In this document: piece by piece, positions 1 to 6,727 of the stretch | How positions within the stretch are numbered: the first letter of the stretch is position 1 | Layout of the letters: every line of letters starts with the position of its first letter | Assembly: GCA_025997675.1 (NCBI GenBank) | Contig: BNUX01000029.1 | Span: 1 to 30,479, forward strand | DNA from: Spirochaetia bacterium | GTDB taxonomy: Bacteria > Spirochaetota > Spirochaetia > Treponematales > Breznakiellaceae | DNA: 30,479 nucleotides | Direction of reading: 5' to 3' | The notes under the pieces: model-generated | The model's input: only the letters and a program-made list of their open reading frames with translations | Database searches by the model: none | What the model was told of the DNA's origin: nothing | Position numbers and translations under genes: made by a program

Positions 1-817
1 TGGAGGGAATGAAGTTGGGGCTTCTGCCTTCAATTATATCCACGATATTGAACCCCATTGAAAGCCCAAGGGTTACGATTTCAGCAATGGTCCCGGATAT
101 ACCGAATTTACCGGTCATATTCTGAAAGGTGGGGAAGGAGAAATCCGCGTTAAACTTCAGGGTAAGGGGGTCCGGCTTATCAGCTTTCCCCTCAATATGG
201 ATGATATCAAAGCCCACCCCCAACGCGGGGGTAAAAGCGCCGGGCATATAGCTCTTTCCCAGGCCCCGGAGCACAACGGCGTAGGTAAAATTCTGAAGCC
301 GTCCCACTTTGCCGATATTATGGCGGACTCCCACATCCCCCATAGCGGTCCAGACCTGTTCTCCGGGATCATCCTTCCCAACGGCGAAGTTGAATCCCAG
401 GCCGAGGTTAAACCCGGGGTACAATTCCTTGGCGGCGCTCAGGTTTCCCCCGAAGGTGACTCCTATGGGATACTCCCCCTCAAACCCGGTACTATGCAGG
501 AGGTGCAGGGCGCTTCCCAATACGACATATTTCGTGGGGATTAGGGCCCCCAACTCGGCAACATTGCCGAACCCCTTATCAAAACTGGTGGTGAGCATGG
601 CAAGATACCCGGCATCAAAAACGATTCTTTGGGCATCCCCCCCCGCTGCGGGATTCAGGATACTTGCGGGGGCCCCTCCTTGGGAGGTAATGAAACCACC
701 CCGCCCTGCTAATTCCGGGGAAGAGAGGTCCAGGACCGTTTCCGCCCCATGCTGATCCGCCGGGAGGATCCGGATTATCCAGAGGATACTTATCGCACAA
801 AAAAGCGCCCTTCGCAT
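1..817 (-). CDS. UPF0164/FadL-like outer-membrane protein, C-terminus cut off by window edge
   Basis: The minus strand is open without a stop from the ATG at 817 to base 1, giving 272 codons; the gene continues outside the window. The N-terminus has a basic start (MRR) and a hydrophobic stretch like a signal peptide, ending about residue 20. Around residues 44-52 the segment PASILNPAAG carries the Asn-Pro-Ala signature found near the N-terminus of FadL-like and UPF0164 proteins. The rest alternates short Gly/aromatic-rich strands (GLGFNFAVG, ALGVGFDIIHI) as in an outer-membrane beta barrel. UPF0164 proteins are typical of Treponema and are proposed to move hydrophobic substrates; no substrate can be read from the sequence. 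It follows the membrane-protein gene at 858-1532 on the same strand after 40 bases, so the two may be co-transcribed. The family call rests on recall of motifs and is fairly confident. Confidence 0.72.
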   Translation of the reverse strand, partial: MRRALFCAISILWIIRILPADQHGAETVLDLSSPELAGRGGFITSQGGAPASILNPAAGGDAQRIVFDAGYLAMLTTSFDKGFGNVAELGALIPTKYVVLGSALHLLHSTGFEGEYPIGVTFGGNLSAAKELYPGFNLGLGFNFAVGKDDPGEQVWTAMGDVGVRHNIGKVGRLQNFTYAVVLRGLGKSYMPGAFTPALGVGFDIIHIEGKADKPDPLTLKFNADFSFPTFQNMTGKFGISGTIAEIVTLGLSMGFNIVDIIEGRSPNFIPS

Positions 818-857
818 ACACGGTTCCTTTTACAGGGATACCCACATAATAGAATAA

Positions 858-1532
858 TTACGAATTTGCGCAAGACCGGTAAAAGGAAACCGTCACCGAT
901 ATGCCCATAGGGATAAGGGTGATGGCAAGGAGCAGAACCCCCAGCCTGGTTCTTTGCGAAAAAAACGCCCAGTAGGCCGTAGCCCCCAGGAAGGGAAGTG
1001 CCGCCATGACCATGACCAGGGGAATACGGGTCCAGGTAGAAAGCCGGGACGCCATAGCAATAAAAAAGGGGAGGCCCACCGCGAGGGCAGTCCAGAGAAT
1101 GGGGGTCAGCACCAGCAGGGCGGGATCGTTTTGGGCGCTCCAGCTTACCCCCCGGATGGCCGCAACGGGGATAAGCCAGAGGAGGGCAAAATGGGTATAG
1201 TGCGGGGCGGGGATACGTCCGACGCGGCATACCAGCAGGGGAAAGACCGCGGGGAGGGTGACGATATCAATGCAGGCGCTGAACCACCGGGAAAGGCCGA
1301 ATGCGCCGGGGCTTATAAAGGAGTCCAACAGACTCTCGCCTAAGAAGAACCGGATGAGGGCAACGATACTTCCCAGGAGCAGCGCCCAAATACCGCCTGA
1401 GCCTTCGGTTTCCGGCTTGGATATGGAGCGCCAAAAGAGATAAAACAGGGGCATCCACAGGAAGCAAAACAGACTCATCAGGATACGGTACCACAGGGGA
1501 GGGGATTCAACAAGGGATTCCCCGTGGGCCAT
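858..1532 (-). CDS. Polytopic inner-membrane protein of unknown function
   Basis: This encodes 224 residues with about six hydrophobic segments, roughly at 17-34, 47-65, 84-102, 112-128, 140-163 and 170-215, and no recognised catalytic motif. The composition (short loops, Trp- and Pro-rich helices, FLGATAYWAFF near the end) resembles Yip1-like small membrane proteins, but the resemblance is too weak for a family name. The ATG at 1532 was chosen because it is the first start in an otherwise unbroken frame; it has no clear Shine-Dalgarno sequence. Its start codon touches the -35 box of the divergent promoter for the 1574 gene, so initiation at the two genes may interfere. The UPF0164-like gene follows on the same strand. 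Function unknown. Confidence 0.7.
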   Translation of the reverse strand: MAHGESLVESPPLWYRILMSLFCFLWMPLFYLFWRSISKPETEGSGGIWALLLGSIVALIRFFLGESLLDSFISPGAFGLSRWFSACIDIVTLPAVFPLLVCRVGRIPAPHYTHFALLWLIPVAAIRGVSWSAQNDPALLVLTPILWTALAVGLPFFIAMASRLSTWTRIPLVMVMAALPFLGATAYWAFFSQRTRLGVLLLAITLIPMGISVTVSFYRSCANS

Positions 1533-1560
1533 TGACAGGAGCGCCGGTGGTTTTTATACT
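1532..1560 (+). promoter_or_regulatory. Sigma-70-type promoter for the cyclic-nucleotide-binding protein gene
   Basis: A perfect TTGACA at 1532-1537, a 17-bp spacer and TATACT at 1555-1560. Transcription should start near 1567, only about 7 bases before the ATG at 1574, so the leader would be almost absent. The -35 box overlaps the start codon of the divergent membrane-protein gene. Confidence 0.75.
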
Positions 1561-1573
1561 CTGATAGAATCTT

Positions 1574-2779
1574 ATGGACACACCCAAGCTTTCGTTTGTT
1601 AGTTTTAAAAAAGACTCATACATTGTGGTGGAAGGGAACCAGAACACGGACCGGTTTTTTATCATCCGGGAAGGGAAGGTCCGCATTTCCAAGGTCGTGA
1701 AGGTGGTGAAGGAAGACGGCGGCGATACCCTGGGGCCCGGGGATTTCTTTGCCGTGGTGTCCGCCATGTCCGCCCACAGCCACATCGAAACCGCCCAGGC
1801 CGCAACCGATTGTACCGTGATTTCCGTCCCGAAGGAACAGTACGGCGAGTTTATCCAGAAAAACACCGCCGTGGCGATGAAGATAATCCTCCAGTTTTCC
1901 AAGCGTATGCGCTATCTGGACGCGGCCCTGACCAAGCTGACCCTGAAGAATAATGCCGACGAAGATATTTCCCAGCTTTTCAATGTGGGGGAATACTACG
2001 CAAAGATAAACCAGTTCAACCTGGCCTATTACGCCTATTCCCGGTACCTAAAACACTGTCCTCAGGGGGAGCATGGCACCCTGATCCGGGAACGGATGAA
2101 GAAGATAGCCCCCTACGTTACCTCGGTACGGAAGGAGTTTCCCCCGGATGAGTTTACCCGGAAATATGCCAAGGATTCGATGATATTTTCCGAAGGGGAG
2201 CCCGGGGACGAGCTCTATATTATCCAGAGGGGGGCGGTAAAGATTGCCAAAATTGCAGATAACAACGAAATCCTCCTGGCGGTCCTGAAACCCGGGGATA
2301 TTTTTGGGGAAATGGCCCTCTTGGAATCAAAACCCCGCACCGCCTGTGCCCTGGCATACGAAAATTGCGTGCTTCTCATGGTGAGCCGGGCTAACTTTTC
2401 CCATGTAGTCGCCGTTCAGCCCCAACTCGTTGCCAAACTGACGGTCCTCCTGGCGGAACGGATCTGGTTCATCTACAAACAGCTCGCCAACACCCTGATA
2501 GACAACCCTCTGGGGCGCATTTACGACGCCCTGGTCCTCCAGCTTGAAAAGAACCGGGTGAACACCTCGGTGGAACAACCCCATACGTTTGACTTCGGCC
2601 TCAAGGAACTGGTAAACATGGTGGGCCTTTCCCCTGATGAAGGGTATATGATGACGAAGAAGATCATGGAGAACCGCAAAATCCAGCTGGTGAATGATAA
2701 GATCTACGTGCTTGATGTCCGGGATATTGCCCAGCAGGCCCAACTGTACCGCCGCACGATCCGTAAGGTAAAGGCCTGA
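1574..2779 (+). CDS. Crp/Fnr-type protein with two cyclic-nucleotide-binding domains
   Basis: This 401-residue protein has a first cyclic-nucleotide-binding (CNB) fold at about residues 5-118, a helical TPR-like linker at about 129-180 (YYAKINQFNLAYYAYSRYL), a second CNB fold at about 190-310, and a C-terminal region resembling a Crp winged helix at about 320-390. In the second CNB domain the phosphate-binding cassette is canonical, with Glu246 and Arg255 in FGEMALLESKPRTA, so it could bind cAMP, cGMP or a dinucleotide. The first domain has FFAVVSAMSAHSHIETAQA at the same place and lacks the Glu and Arg, so it is probably a structural or interaction domain. No Shine-Dalgarno precedes the ATG, and the promoter lies right upstream. 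It could be a DNA-binding regulator or a cytosolic signalling adaptor; the DNA-binding reading is the less certain part. Confidence 0.85.
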   Translation: MDTPKLSFVSFKKDSYIVVEGNQNTDRFFIIREGKVRISKVVKVVKEDGGDTLGPGDFFAVVSAMSAHSHIETAQAATDCTVISVPKEQYGEFIQKNTAVAMKIILQFSKRMRYLDAALTKLTLKNNADEDISQLFNVGEYYAKINQFNLAYYAYSRYLKHCPQGEHGTLIRERMKKIAPYVTSVRKEFPPDEFTRKYAKDSMIFSEGEPGDELYIIQRGAVKIAKIADNNEILLAVLKPGDIFGEMALLESKPRTACALAYENCVLLMVSRANFSHVVAVQPQLVAKLTVLLAERIWFIYKQLANTLIDNPLGRIYDALVLQLEKNRVNTSVEQPHTFDFGLKELVNMVGLSPDEGYMMTKKIMENRKIQLVNDKIYVLDVRDIAQQAQLYRRTIRKVKA

Positions 2780-2782
2780 ACC

Positions 2783-3472
2783 TTAGAACACAACCACCGG
2801 GTTGTCCCACTCATCCAGCCGTATCGCGGCCACATCGAAGGAGTTGCTCCACGGCCCCTTCTCACCGTTATCACACCGCCAGCGGGCCTTGGCACGGCAC
2901 TTCCGGTTGCAGAACTCCGAGGGAAGGCTGAACTCCGGGCGGGCATGGTGGAAGGTTTCATGCCAGGTGTGTATACCGCCGTCTTCCCCGTCGTATTCAA
3001 TGGAGATTTCCAGACTATCGGCAGTCATGGGGATGCCCACTGCGGAACTGCCCTCATCGTGAAAGCGCCCCTTGAGCTGTCCCGGCTCATTGTTAATCAG
3101 TTCACCCTCCGGGTGGGTCTGGGGCTTCACCTTGCGGACGTGGGTCGTTTTCCAGATCGGCAGGCCCATCACCGTCAGGTTGGCGCCGATCACCAGTTCG
3201 TTATAGCGCAGACGGTGGTTCACTATGGTGCGATAGGCATTTATCATGGTTTCCCGGGCCGCCTCGTGCTTTTTATAATCCACCGGGCCGGCATTGCCGC
3301 CGTCAATTACCGCCAGGGTCAAGCAAAAATCGGTATGCAGTACCTTGACCACAGCGGTTTCCCCCACGGGAACACCCACCCGTTCCCCGTCGGAATCCAA
3401 AAAGGTGTTGATTTTTGTCCCCAGGACGAATAATTTGTGGTCATCTACCTCGAAAACATCCGGTTCACGCAT
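2783..3472 (-). CDS. Unknown soluble protein, possible beta-rich fold
   Basis: I do not recognise this 229-residue protein. It has no signal peptide or membrane segment. The sequence is rich in beta-prone stretches (LFVLGTKINTFL, ETAVVKVLHTDF, ELVIGANLTVMGLPIW). The C-terminal part has a cluster CNRKCRAKARWRC, three Cys within 13 residues, in which ARWRC followed by GPWS looks like a fibronectin-type or immunoglobulin-like strand pair. The ATG at 3472 has AGGGAA about 7 bases upstream, which supports this start. The gene converges with the cyclic-nucleotide-binding gene (only 3 bases between stops) and lies downstream of a 21-bp tandem repeat array. No function can be assigned; that it is a real gene is supported by its length, ribosome-binding site and codon use like its neighbours. 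Confidence 0.62.
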   Translation of the reverse strand: MREPDVFEVDDHKLFVLGTKINTFLDSDGERVGVPVGETAVVKVLHTDFCLTLAVIDGGNAGPVDYKKHEAARETMINAYRTIVNHRLRYNELVIGANLTVMGLPIWKTTHVRKVKPQTHPEGELINNEPGQLKGRFHDEGSSAVGIPMTADSLEISIEYDGEDGGIHTWHETFHHARPEFSLPSEFCNRKCRAKARWRCDNGEKGPWSNSFDVAAIRLDEWDNPVVVF

Positions 3473-3561
3473 ATAGTTTCCCTATTTAAAGAAGATTCAT
3501 CGGACTTTCCATCTGCCGGACCAACGGCCCGATTACCTGCACGCAGAAGTGTTGCTTGTTC

Positions 3562-3729
3562 CGGAAGAAATGCTTTCTCTTCATGAAGAAATGCTTTTTC
3601 TCCATGAAGAAATGTTTTTCCTCCATGAAGAAATGTTTTTCCTCCATGAAGGAACGTCACTCCTTCAAGAAGGAACGTCACTCCTTCAAGAAGGAACGCC
3701 ACTCCTTCAAGAAGGAACGCCACTCCTTC
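3562..3729. repeat. Tandem array of eight exact-length 21-bp units
   Basis: Eight units of exactly 21 bp. Units 1-4 (3562-3645) share the core GAAGAAATG followed by a pyrimidine run. Units 5-8 (3646-3729) share the core GAAGGAACG(T/C)CACTCCTTC. Units at 3604 and 3625 are identical, as are those at 3688 and 3709, so copying is recent. Each right-half unit holds an inverted repeat GAAGGA / TCCTTC with a 7-base loop, and neighbouring units form TCCTTC-AA-GAAGGA across their junction. Because 21 is a multiple of three, frames on both strands stay open and spell heptads, but there is no supporting ribosome-binding site or family. The array lies between the ends of two minus-strand genes. Confidence 0.93.
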
Positions 3730-3741
3730 ACCGTATTCCTG

Positions 3742-5253
3742 TCAAGGCGGGATATTTCTTCCGCCCTCACTGTCAAACACCGTCTTCCCCAGGGCCGATG
3801 CATCGTCCCTGATCCCCGCCCGGTACTTCTCCAGCGCCTCCCGCTCCCGCTCCAGCTCCGTAAAGGCATACACCGTCTCCCCCGCCGGCCCAATGGCCAC
3901 ATCCGGCATCGCGTAGGCGCCAATCTCCTTGATAATCTGATCCCGGGCAAGGGCCATGTTTTTTGGCCGGCATTCTGCGGCCTTGGGGTCAATATCGGTG
4001 GGCTTAACCGCCAGGGGTTTGTCCCAGATATGCCCGTACCCGCTTTTCCGCAGATTTTCCCGCTTGATGGTTTCGTTGTCCCGCTTCACCCCAAAGTACC
4101 GGAGGGCGGGGATGAGCCAGAAGAGGGCCGAAAAGACCAGGGGCACAATACCTAAGCCTATGGTGAGAACGGGCAGGGGATTGGCCATCAGAGTGGAAGA
4201 GAGTATGTAGGTAACGCCGTACAGGTAGGAGGCGGCGTCAAAGTGGGCCTGGGTGAGGATTGCCCCGGTGGTGAGGGTATTATATAGAAAGTAACCGCCA
4301 AAAATCAGGTTGACGCTGTTGATGACGGCGAACCAGCTGTTCATCTTCTTCGTATTTGACGAGAAGGAAAACAGCCGCTTGATGGGCGCGGAGAAACCGG
4401 TAAAGGACCGGTCCTTCTTATCCGCCCGTAACAGCAATTCGTCAAAGCGGTACACCACGGTTCCGTCATCGGTTGCCTCCGGCAGGCCGCCGAATTCGGC
4501 GCAGTACCCGGTGATCCGCCCCTCCGCCTCGGCGGGGCTGTTCCCGGTAAGGGTCATGAACTCCGGCAGGGAAATGACCCCCCGGTTGGCTTGGATATAG
4601 GCGATCACCGCCTGCTTTTCCCGGGAGGCCCAGTCGGCGTTGGGGTCCCCATCGCCGAATACAAAGGAAAAAATCGCCTTGTAGAGGGGGCGGCCCTTAG
4701 GACGGGGGGCAGGGGTGTTTCGGCCATAGTACCGGCGATCCAGGGATTTAGTCAGCTCGGAATAAAACCAGATGCGGATTATCAGGTCGAAAATACCGGA
4801 GGCAAAATACAGGCCCCCAATCCCCCCGCCCCGATTGGAGGAACGGTTGTTCGATGATTGGGAGGAGGCTGCCACGGAAACCATCAGGGCGGCCAGGGCG
4901 ATGAGCATGAACAGGACAAAATAGCCCACCAGCATCACCATGATCCAGACCTTGAAGACCAAAGCGGCGGCAATTTTCAGGCCCCTGCCGAATTTCTCCA
5001 TGAACCGGCCAAGGCGGGCCTTAAACCCCCGGTATTTACTGGTAAAACCCCGGGGAAAGGAATAGAGAATCTCCCCGGATTCAGTCACCAGAAGCCGGGC
5101 GGAGTACTCATCCGCCGCCCGGGGAACCAATTCCCGCACCCTATGCAGGGGCAGCGCTGTCTTGGCCACAATATCGGCAACCGTGGCCCCCCCGCTTTGC
5201 CGGCGAAATGCCTCGGTTACCTTCCGGTACGCTTCCCTGTCTGCTTGCTCCAT
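3742..5253 (-). CDS. Membrane protein with three repeated winged-helix-like cytosolic modules
   Basis: This 503-residue protein is not from a family I can name. Two blocks look homologous to each other: residues 10-70 (TVADIVAKTALPL ... SGEILYSF) and 213-272 (VISLPEFMTLTGNSP ... DGTVVYRF). A third, shorter copy ends in GETVYAF at 458-464. The pattern of helices followed by a Gly-bearing hairpin ending Tyr-x-Phe resembles a winged helix. Hydrophobic segments lie at about 98-128, 145-165, 308-330 and 345-382, so the modules alternate with membrane segments. A Ser/Asn/Gly-rich linker sits at 130-147 and a coiled coil at 465-480. The stop codon of the Rrf2 gene lies 9 bases before this start, so the two are probably co-transcribed and this gene may be under Rrf2 control. 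A role in envelope sensing is possible but is only a guess. Confidence 0.75.
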   Translation of the reverse strand: MEQADREAYRKVTEAFRRQSGGATVADIVAKTALPLHRVRELVPRAADEYSARLLVTESGEILYSFPRGFTSKYRGFKARLGRFMEKFGRGLKIAAALVFKVWIMVMLVGYFVLFMLIALAALMVSVAASSQSSNNRSSNRGGGIGGLYFASGIFDLIIRIWFYSELTKSLDRRYYGRNTPAPRPKGRPLYKAIFSFVFGDGDPNADWASREKQAVIAYIQANRGVISLPEFMTLTGNSPAEAEGRITGYCAEFGGLPEATDDGTVVYRFDELLLRADKKDRSFTGFSAPIKRLFSFSSNTKKMNSWFAVINSVNLIFGGYFLYNTLTTGAILTQAHFDAASYLYGVTYILSSTLMANPLPVLTIGLGIVPLVFSALFWLIPALRYFGVKRDNETIKRENLRKSGYGHIWDKPLAVKPTDIDPKAAECRPKNMALARDQIIKEIGAYAMPDVAIGPAGETVYAFTELEREREALEKYRAGIRDDASALGKTVFDSEGGRNIPP

Positions 5254-5262
5254 GAAACTCCC

Positions 5263-5685
5263 TTATTTCCCCCTGCGCTCGTCTTTTTCCAGAATAGCCG
5301 CCAGGGTGATACTACTGAAGAAAGTATTGATCAAATCTCCTACCTCTGCCCAGACCCCATGGGTTAGGCACATCCCTATCCGGGAACAATCCTTGACCTG
5401 TTTATCGCAGAAACTGAGGTTCAAATTCTCCCCGGCGGCGTCCAGGATCTTTTTTATGGTCAGCTTTTCCAGAGGCTGGGCAAAGTAAAACCCCCCCCCG
5501 GGCCCCCGGACCGACGAAACGATACCCGCTTTCCGGAGCTTAAAAAAGATCTGCTCAAGAAATACGGAGGAGATTTGCTCCTGTTCCGAGAGACTGGTAA
5601 TGGACACCGGTGCTCCATCCTTCCCGATTTTTGCCAGTGCCAAGGTTGCCCTCAGTGCGTAACGGCCTCTAGTGGTGATTCTCAT
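5263..5685 (-). CDS. Rrf2/IscR-type transcriptional regulator with Fe-S cysteine triad
   Basis: This 140-residue protein has the Rrf2 family winged helix: MRITTRGRYALRATLALA, the recognition region SVFLEQIFFKLRKAGIV, and the wing RGPGGGFYFA at about 60-69. The cluster Cys93, Cys100, Cys106 and His109 in FCDKQVKDCSRIGMCLTHGVW matches the ligand set of IscR (Cys92, Cys98, Cys104, His107) apart from one extra residue between the first two cysteines. An iron-sulphur cofactor sensing iron, oxygen or NO is therefore likely. The start at 5685 was chosen over an upstream ATG at 5709 because the family begins at MRITTRG and GAGGT lies at the right distance. It heads a two-gene minus-strand unit with the membrane protein at 3742-5253. 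No iscS/iscU genes are nearby, so the target may be the neighbours. Confidence 0.92.
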   Translation of the reverse strand: MRITTRGRYALRATLALAKIGKDGAPVSITSLSEQEQISSVFLEQIFFKLRKAGIVSSVRGPGGGFYFAQPLEKLTIKKILDAAGENLNLSFCDKQVKDCSRIGMCLTHGVWAEVGDLINTFFSSITLAAILEKDERRGK

Positions 5686-5707
5686 AGGTACCTCAATTAT
5701 GACTATC

Positions 5708-5736
5708 ATACTAATGAATTATGGTAAAAAGGTAAA
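5708..5736 (-). promoter_or_regulatory. Probable promoter of the Rrf2 gene
   Basis: Read on the minus strand, TTTACC (5736-5731), a 17-bp spacer and TAGTAT (5713-5708). The transcript would begin about 16 bases before the ATG at 5685. The -35 box lies in one of the GGTAAA half-sites described separately, which would allow autoregulation. Confidence 0.5.
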
Positions 5737-5768
5737 GATTTTATATGCAATTTTACCGGTATTTTACC
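5723..5768. promoter_or_regulatory. Clustered inverted GGTAAA/TTTTACC half-sites between divergent genes
   Basis: GGTAAAA at 5723-5729 and GGTAAAG at 5731-5737 face TTTTACC at 5751-5757 and again at 5762-5768, an arrangement of two direct copies on each side in opposite orientation. It sits between the Rrf2 gene and the divergent zinc-ribbon gene, over the presumed Rrf2 -35 box. An operator for the Rrf2 protein is a reasonable inference; no site of this sequence is known to me. Confidence 0.4.
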
Positions 5769-5780
5769 CGGTTGATACCG

Positions 5781-5809
5781 TTGACAGTTCCGGGGGTCTA
5801 TAGTATCTT
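5781..5809 (+). promoter_or_regulatory. Sigma-70-type promoter for the zinc-ribbon / rpsT operon
   Basis: TTGACA at 5781-5786, a 17-bp spacer and TATCTT at 5804-5809. The predicted start near 5816 leaves a leader of about 27 bases containing the AGGAG ribosome-binding site of the gene at 5843. Confidence 0.7.
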
Positions 5810-5842
5810 AAGAACATATTATTTTTGGCAAGGAGTATAATC

Positions 5843-6013
5843 ATGGGACAGGTCAGTAAAAACGCCCGTACGTCCAGCACGACCCAGAAATTCTTCTGTT
5901 CCTGCGGGGGTGAGGTTAAAATGAAGACCCTGTTTGAAAGCGGCAAGTTCAAGAACATCGCGGAATGTGAGAAATGCAAGCGGACCGAACGGCGTCCTTC
6001 GGATTTCAAGTGA
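5843..6013 (+). CDS. 56-residue zinc-ribbon microprotein
   Basis: This basic 56-residue protein has two cysteine knuckles, Cys19-x-Cys21 (FCSCGG) and Cys42-x2-Cys45 (CEKCK), separated by 20 residues, as in rubredoxin-like or ribosomal-protein-type zinc ribbons. The start at 5843 was chosen because AAGGAG ends 7 bases before it; an in-frame ATG-like start at 5825 would lie before the ribosome-binding site. It has its own good promoter and is the first gene before rpsT, the HU/IHF gene and lnt. That setting and the many Lys/Arg residues suggest a link to translation or nucleic-acid binding. I do not know an experimentally described homologue. The spacing of the knuckles is close to that of the ribosomal protein bL33, but the rest of the sequence does not match it. 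Confidence 0.75.
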   Translation: MGQVSKNARTSSTTQKFFCSCGGEVKMKTLFESGKFKNIAECEKCKRTERRPSDFK

Positions 6014-6025
6014 TTTCAGGGGTCT

Positions 6026-6053
6026 TTGACTCCGGTTTAAATTTTTGTATAGT
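6026..6053 (+). promoter_or_regulatory. Promoter just upstream of rpsT
   Basis: TTGACT at 6026-6031, a 16-bp spacer and TATAGT at 6048-6053. Transcription would begin near 6060, about 5 bases before the rpsT TTG start, so transcripts from here would lack the G-rich ribosome-binding site at 6053-6057. Confidence 0.6.
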
Positions 6054-6064
6054 GGGGGTTTCCG

Positions 6065-6364
6065 TTGGCAGGTAAAAGCAGTTCCGCAGAAAAGCGTCAC
6101 CGGCAGAGTGAGGAGCGTCGTCTCCGTAATAAGTCGGTAAAGAGTTCCGTAAGGACCAGTGTGAAGAAATTTGAGATGTTGGCCCGGAAGAAGGATTCCG
6201 ATAAAGCCGAAGCGGCTCTTAAGGATATGATTAAGAAGTTAGATACCGCCGCCCGGAAGGGGATTATTAAGAAAAACGCCGCGTCCCGGAAAAAGTCCCG
6301 GATGCAGCGCCTCTTTAATTCACTGGAGACGAAGTCTCCGGCCCAGCCGAAAGCCGCTCAGTAA
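6065..6364 (+). CDS. rpsT: Small ribosomal subunit protein bS20, TTG start
   Basis: This encodes the 16S-binding primary assembly protein bS20 of the 30S subunit. The 99-residue product starts AGKSSSAEKRHRQSEERR and has the family's very basic helical body (SVRTSVKKFEML, GIIKKNAASRKKSRMQRLF); E. coli bS20 is 87 residues, so this one has a short C-terminal extension. The family N-terminus fixes the start at the TTG at 6065, since no ATG or GTG fits. E. coli rpsT also begins with UUG, where the weak start is part of autogenous control, so the same may hold here. A G-rich stretch lies upstream but a promoter overlaps it. It follows the zinc-ribbon gene and precedes the HU/IHF gene by 27 bases. 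Confidence 0.96.
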   Translation: MAGKSSSAEKRHRQSEERRLRNKSVKSSVRTSVKKFEMLARKKDSDKAEAALKDMIKKLDTAARKGIIKKNAASRKKSRMQRLFNSLETKSPAQPKAAQ

Positions 6365-6391
6365 CGCGGGTTTCTCCCCGGTGAGGGCATA

Positions 6392-6727
6392 ATGGCGGGA
6401 AAAGTTGAGCGGAAGGTAACCAAAGCTGATATTATCGATTTAATATATGAAAGGACCGGAATGAACCGGAAAGAAATCCGGATGGTGATGGATCTTTTCA
6501 TAGACGCGATAAAGGATGCCCTCGTAGCGCAGCAACCCGTTGAATTGCGGGGGTTCGGGACCTTTGAAGTGCGGATCCGCAAGGCCCGCCAAAAGGCCCG
6601 GAACCCGAAAACCGGAGAGACGGTTTCCGTTAATTCTCATGGTATCGCCGCTTTCCGTCCCGGCCGGGAAATGAAGCAGGATGTCTGGAATATCAACGAC
6701 AACGACAATGGCGAAAAAGCGCCATGA
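6392..6727 (+). CDS. HU/IHF family DNA-binding protein
   Basis: This 111-residue protein is a nucleoid-associated DNA-bending protein of the HU/IHF family. The N-terminal helices (VTKADIIDLIYERTGMNRKEI) are followed by the hallmark VELRGFGTFEVR at about residues 50-61 and the DNA-clasping arm with RNPKTGE at about 70-76, then AAFRPGREMKQDVW. The length is above the usual 90-95 because of a short Lys-rich N-terminal extension and an Asn/Asp tail (NDNDNGEKAP). The ATG at 6392 is about 10 bases after GGTGAGG. Its stop overlaps the lnt start by 4 bases (ATGA), so the two are translationally coupled. HU and IHF cannot be separated from sequence alone. Confidence 0.95.
   Translation: MAGKVERKVTKADIIDLIYERTGMNRKEIRMVMDLFIDAIKDALVAQQPVELRGFGTFEVRIRKARQKARNPKTGETVSVNSHGIAAFRPGREMKQDVWNINDNDNGEKAP

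Noticed and set aside
197..755. Plus-strand open frames over the first 800 bases
   Set aside because: They are shadows of the continuous minus-strand UPF0164-like frame, which has signal peptide and family motifs.
3562..3729. CRISPR array
   Set aside because: Units are head-to-tail without unique spacers, and no cas gene is present; the same holds for 28966-29302.
3556..4155. Plus-strand open frame of 199 codons with heptad repeats
   Set aside because: It is kept open by the 21-bp array and then runs antisense through the 503-residue gene; no ribosome-binding site, and the second half is only a shadow.
5686..5709. Extra N-terminal residues of the Rrf2 protein from ATG at 5709
   Set aside because: The family starts at MRITTRG, and GAGGT is placed for the ATG at 5685.
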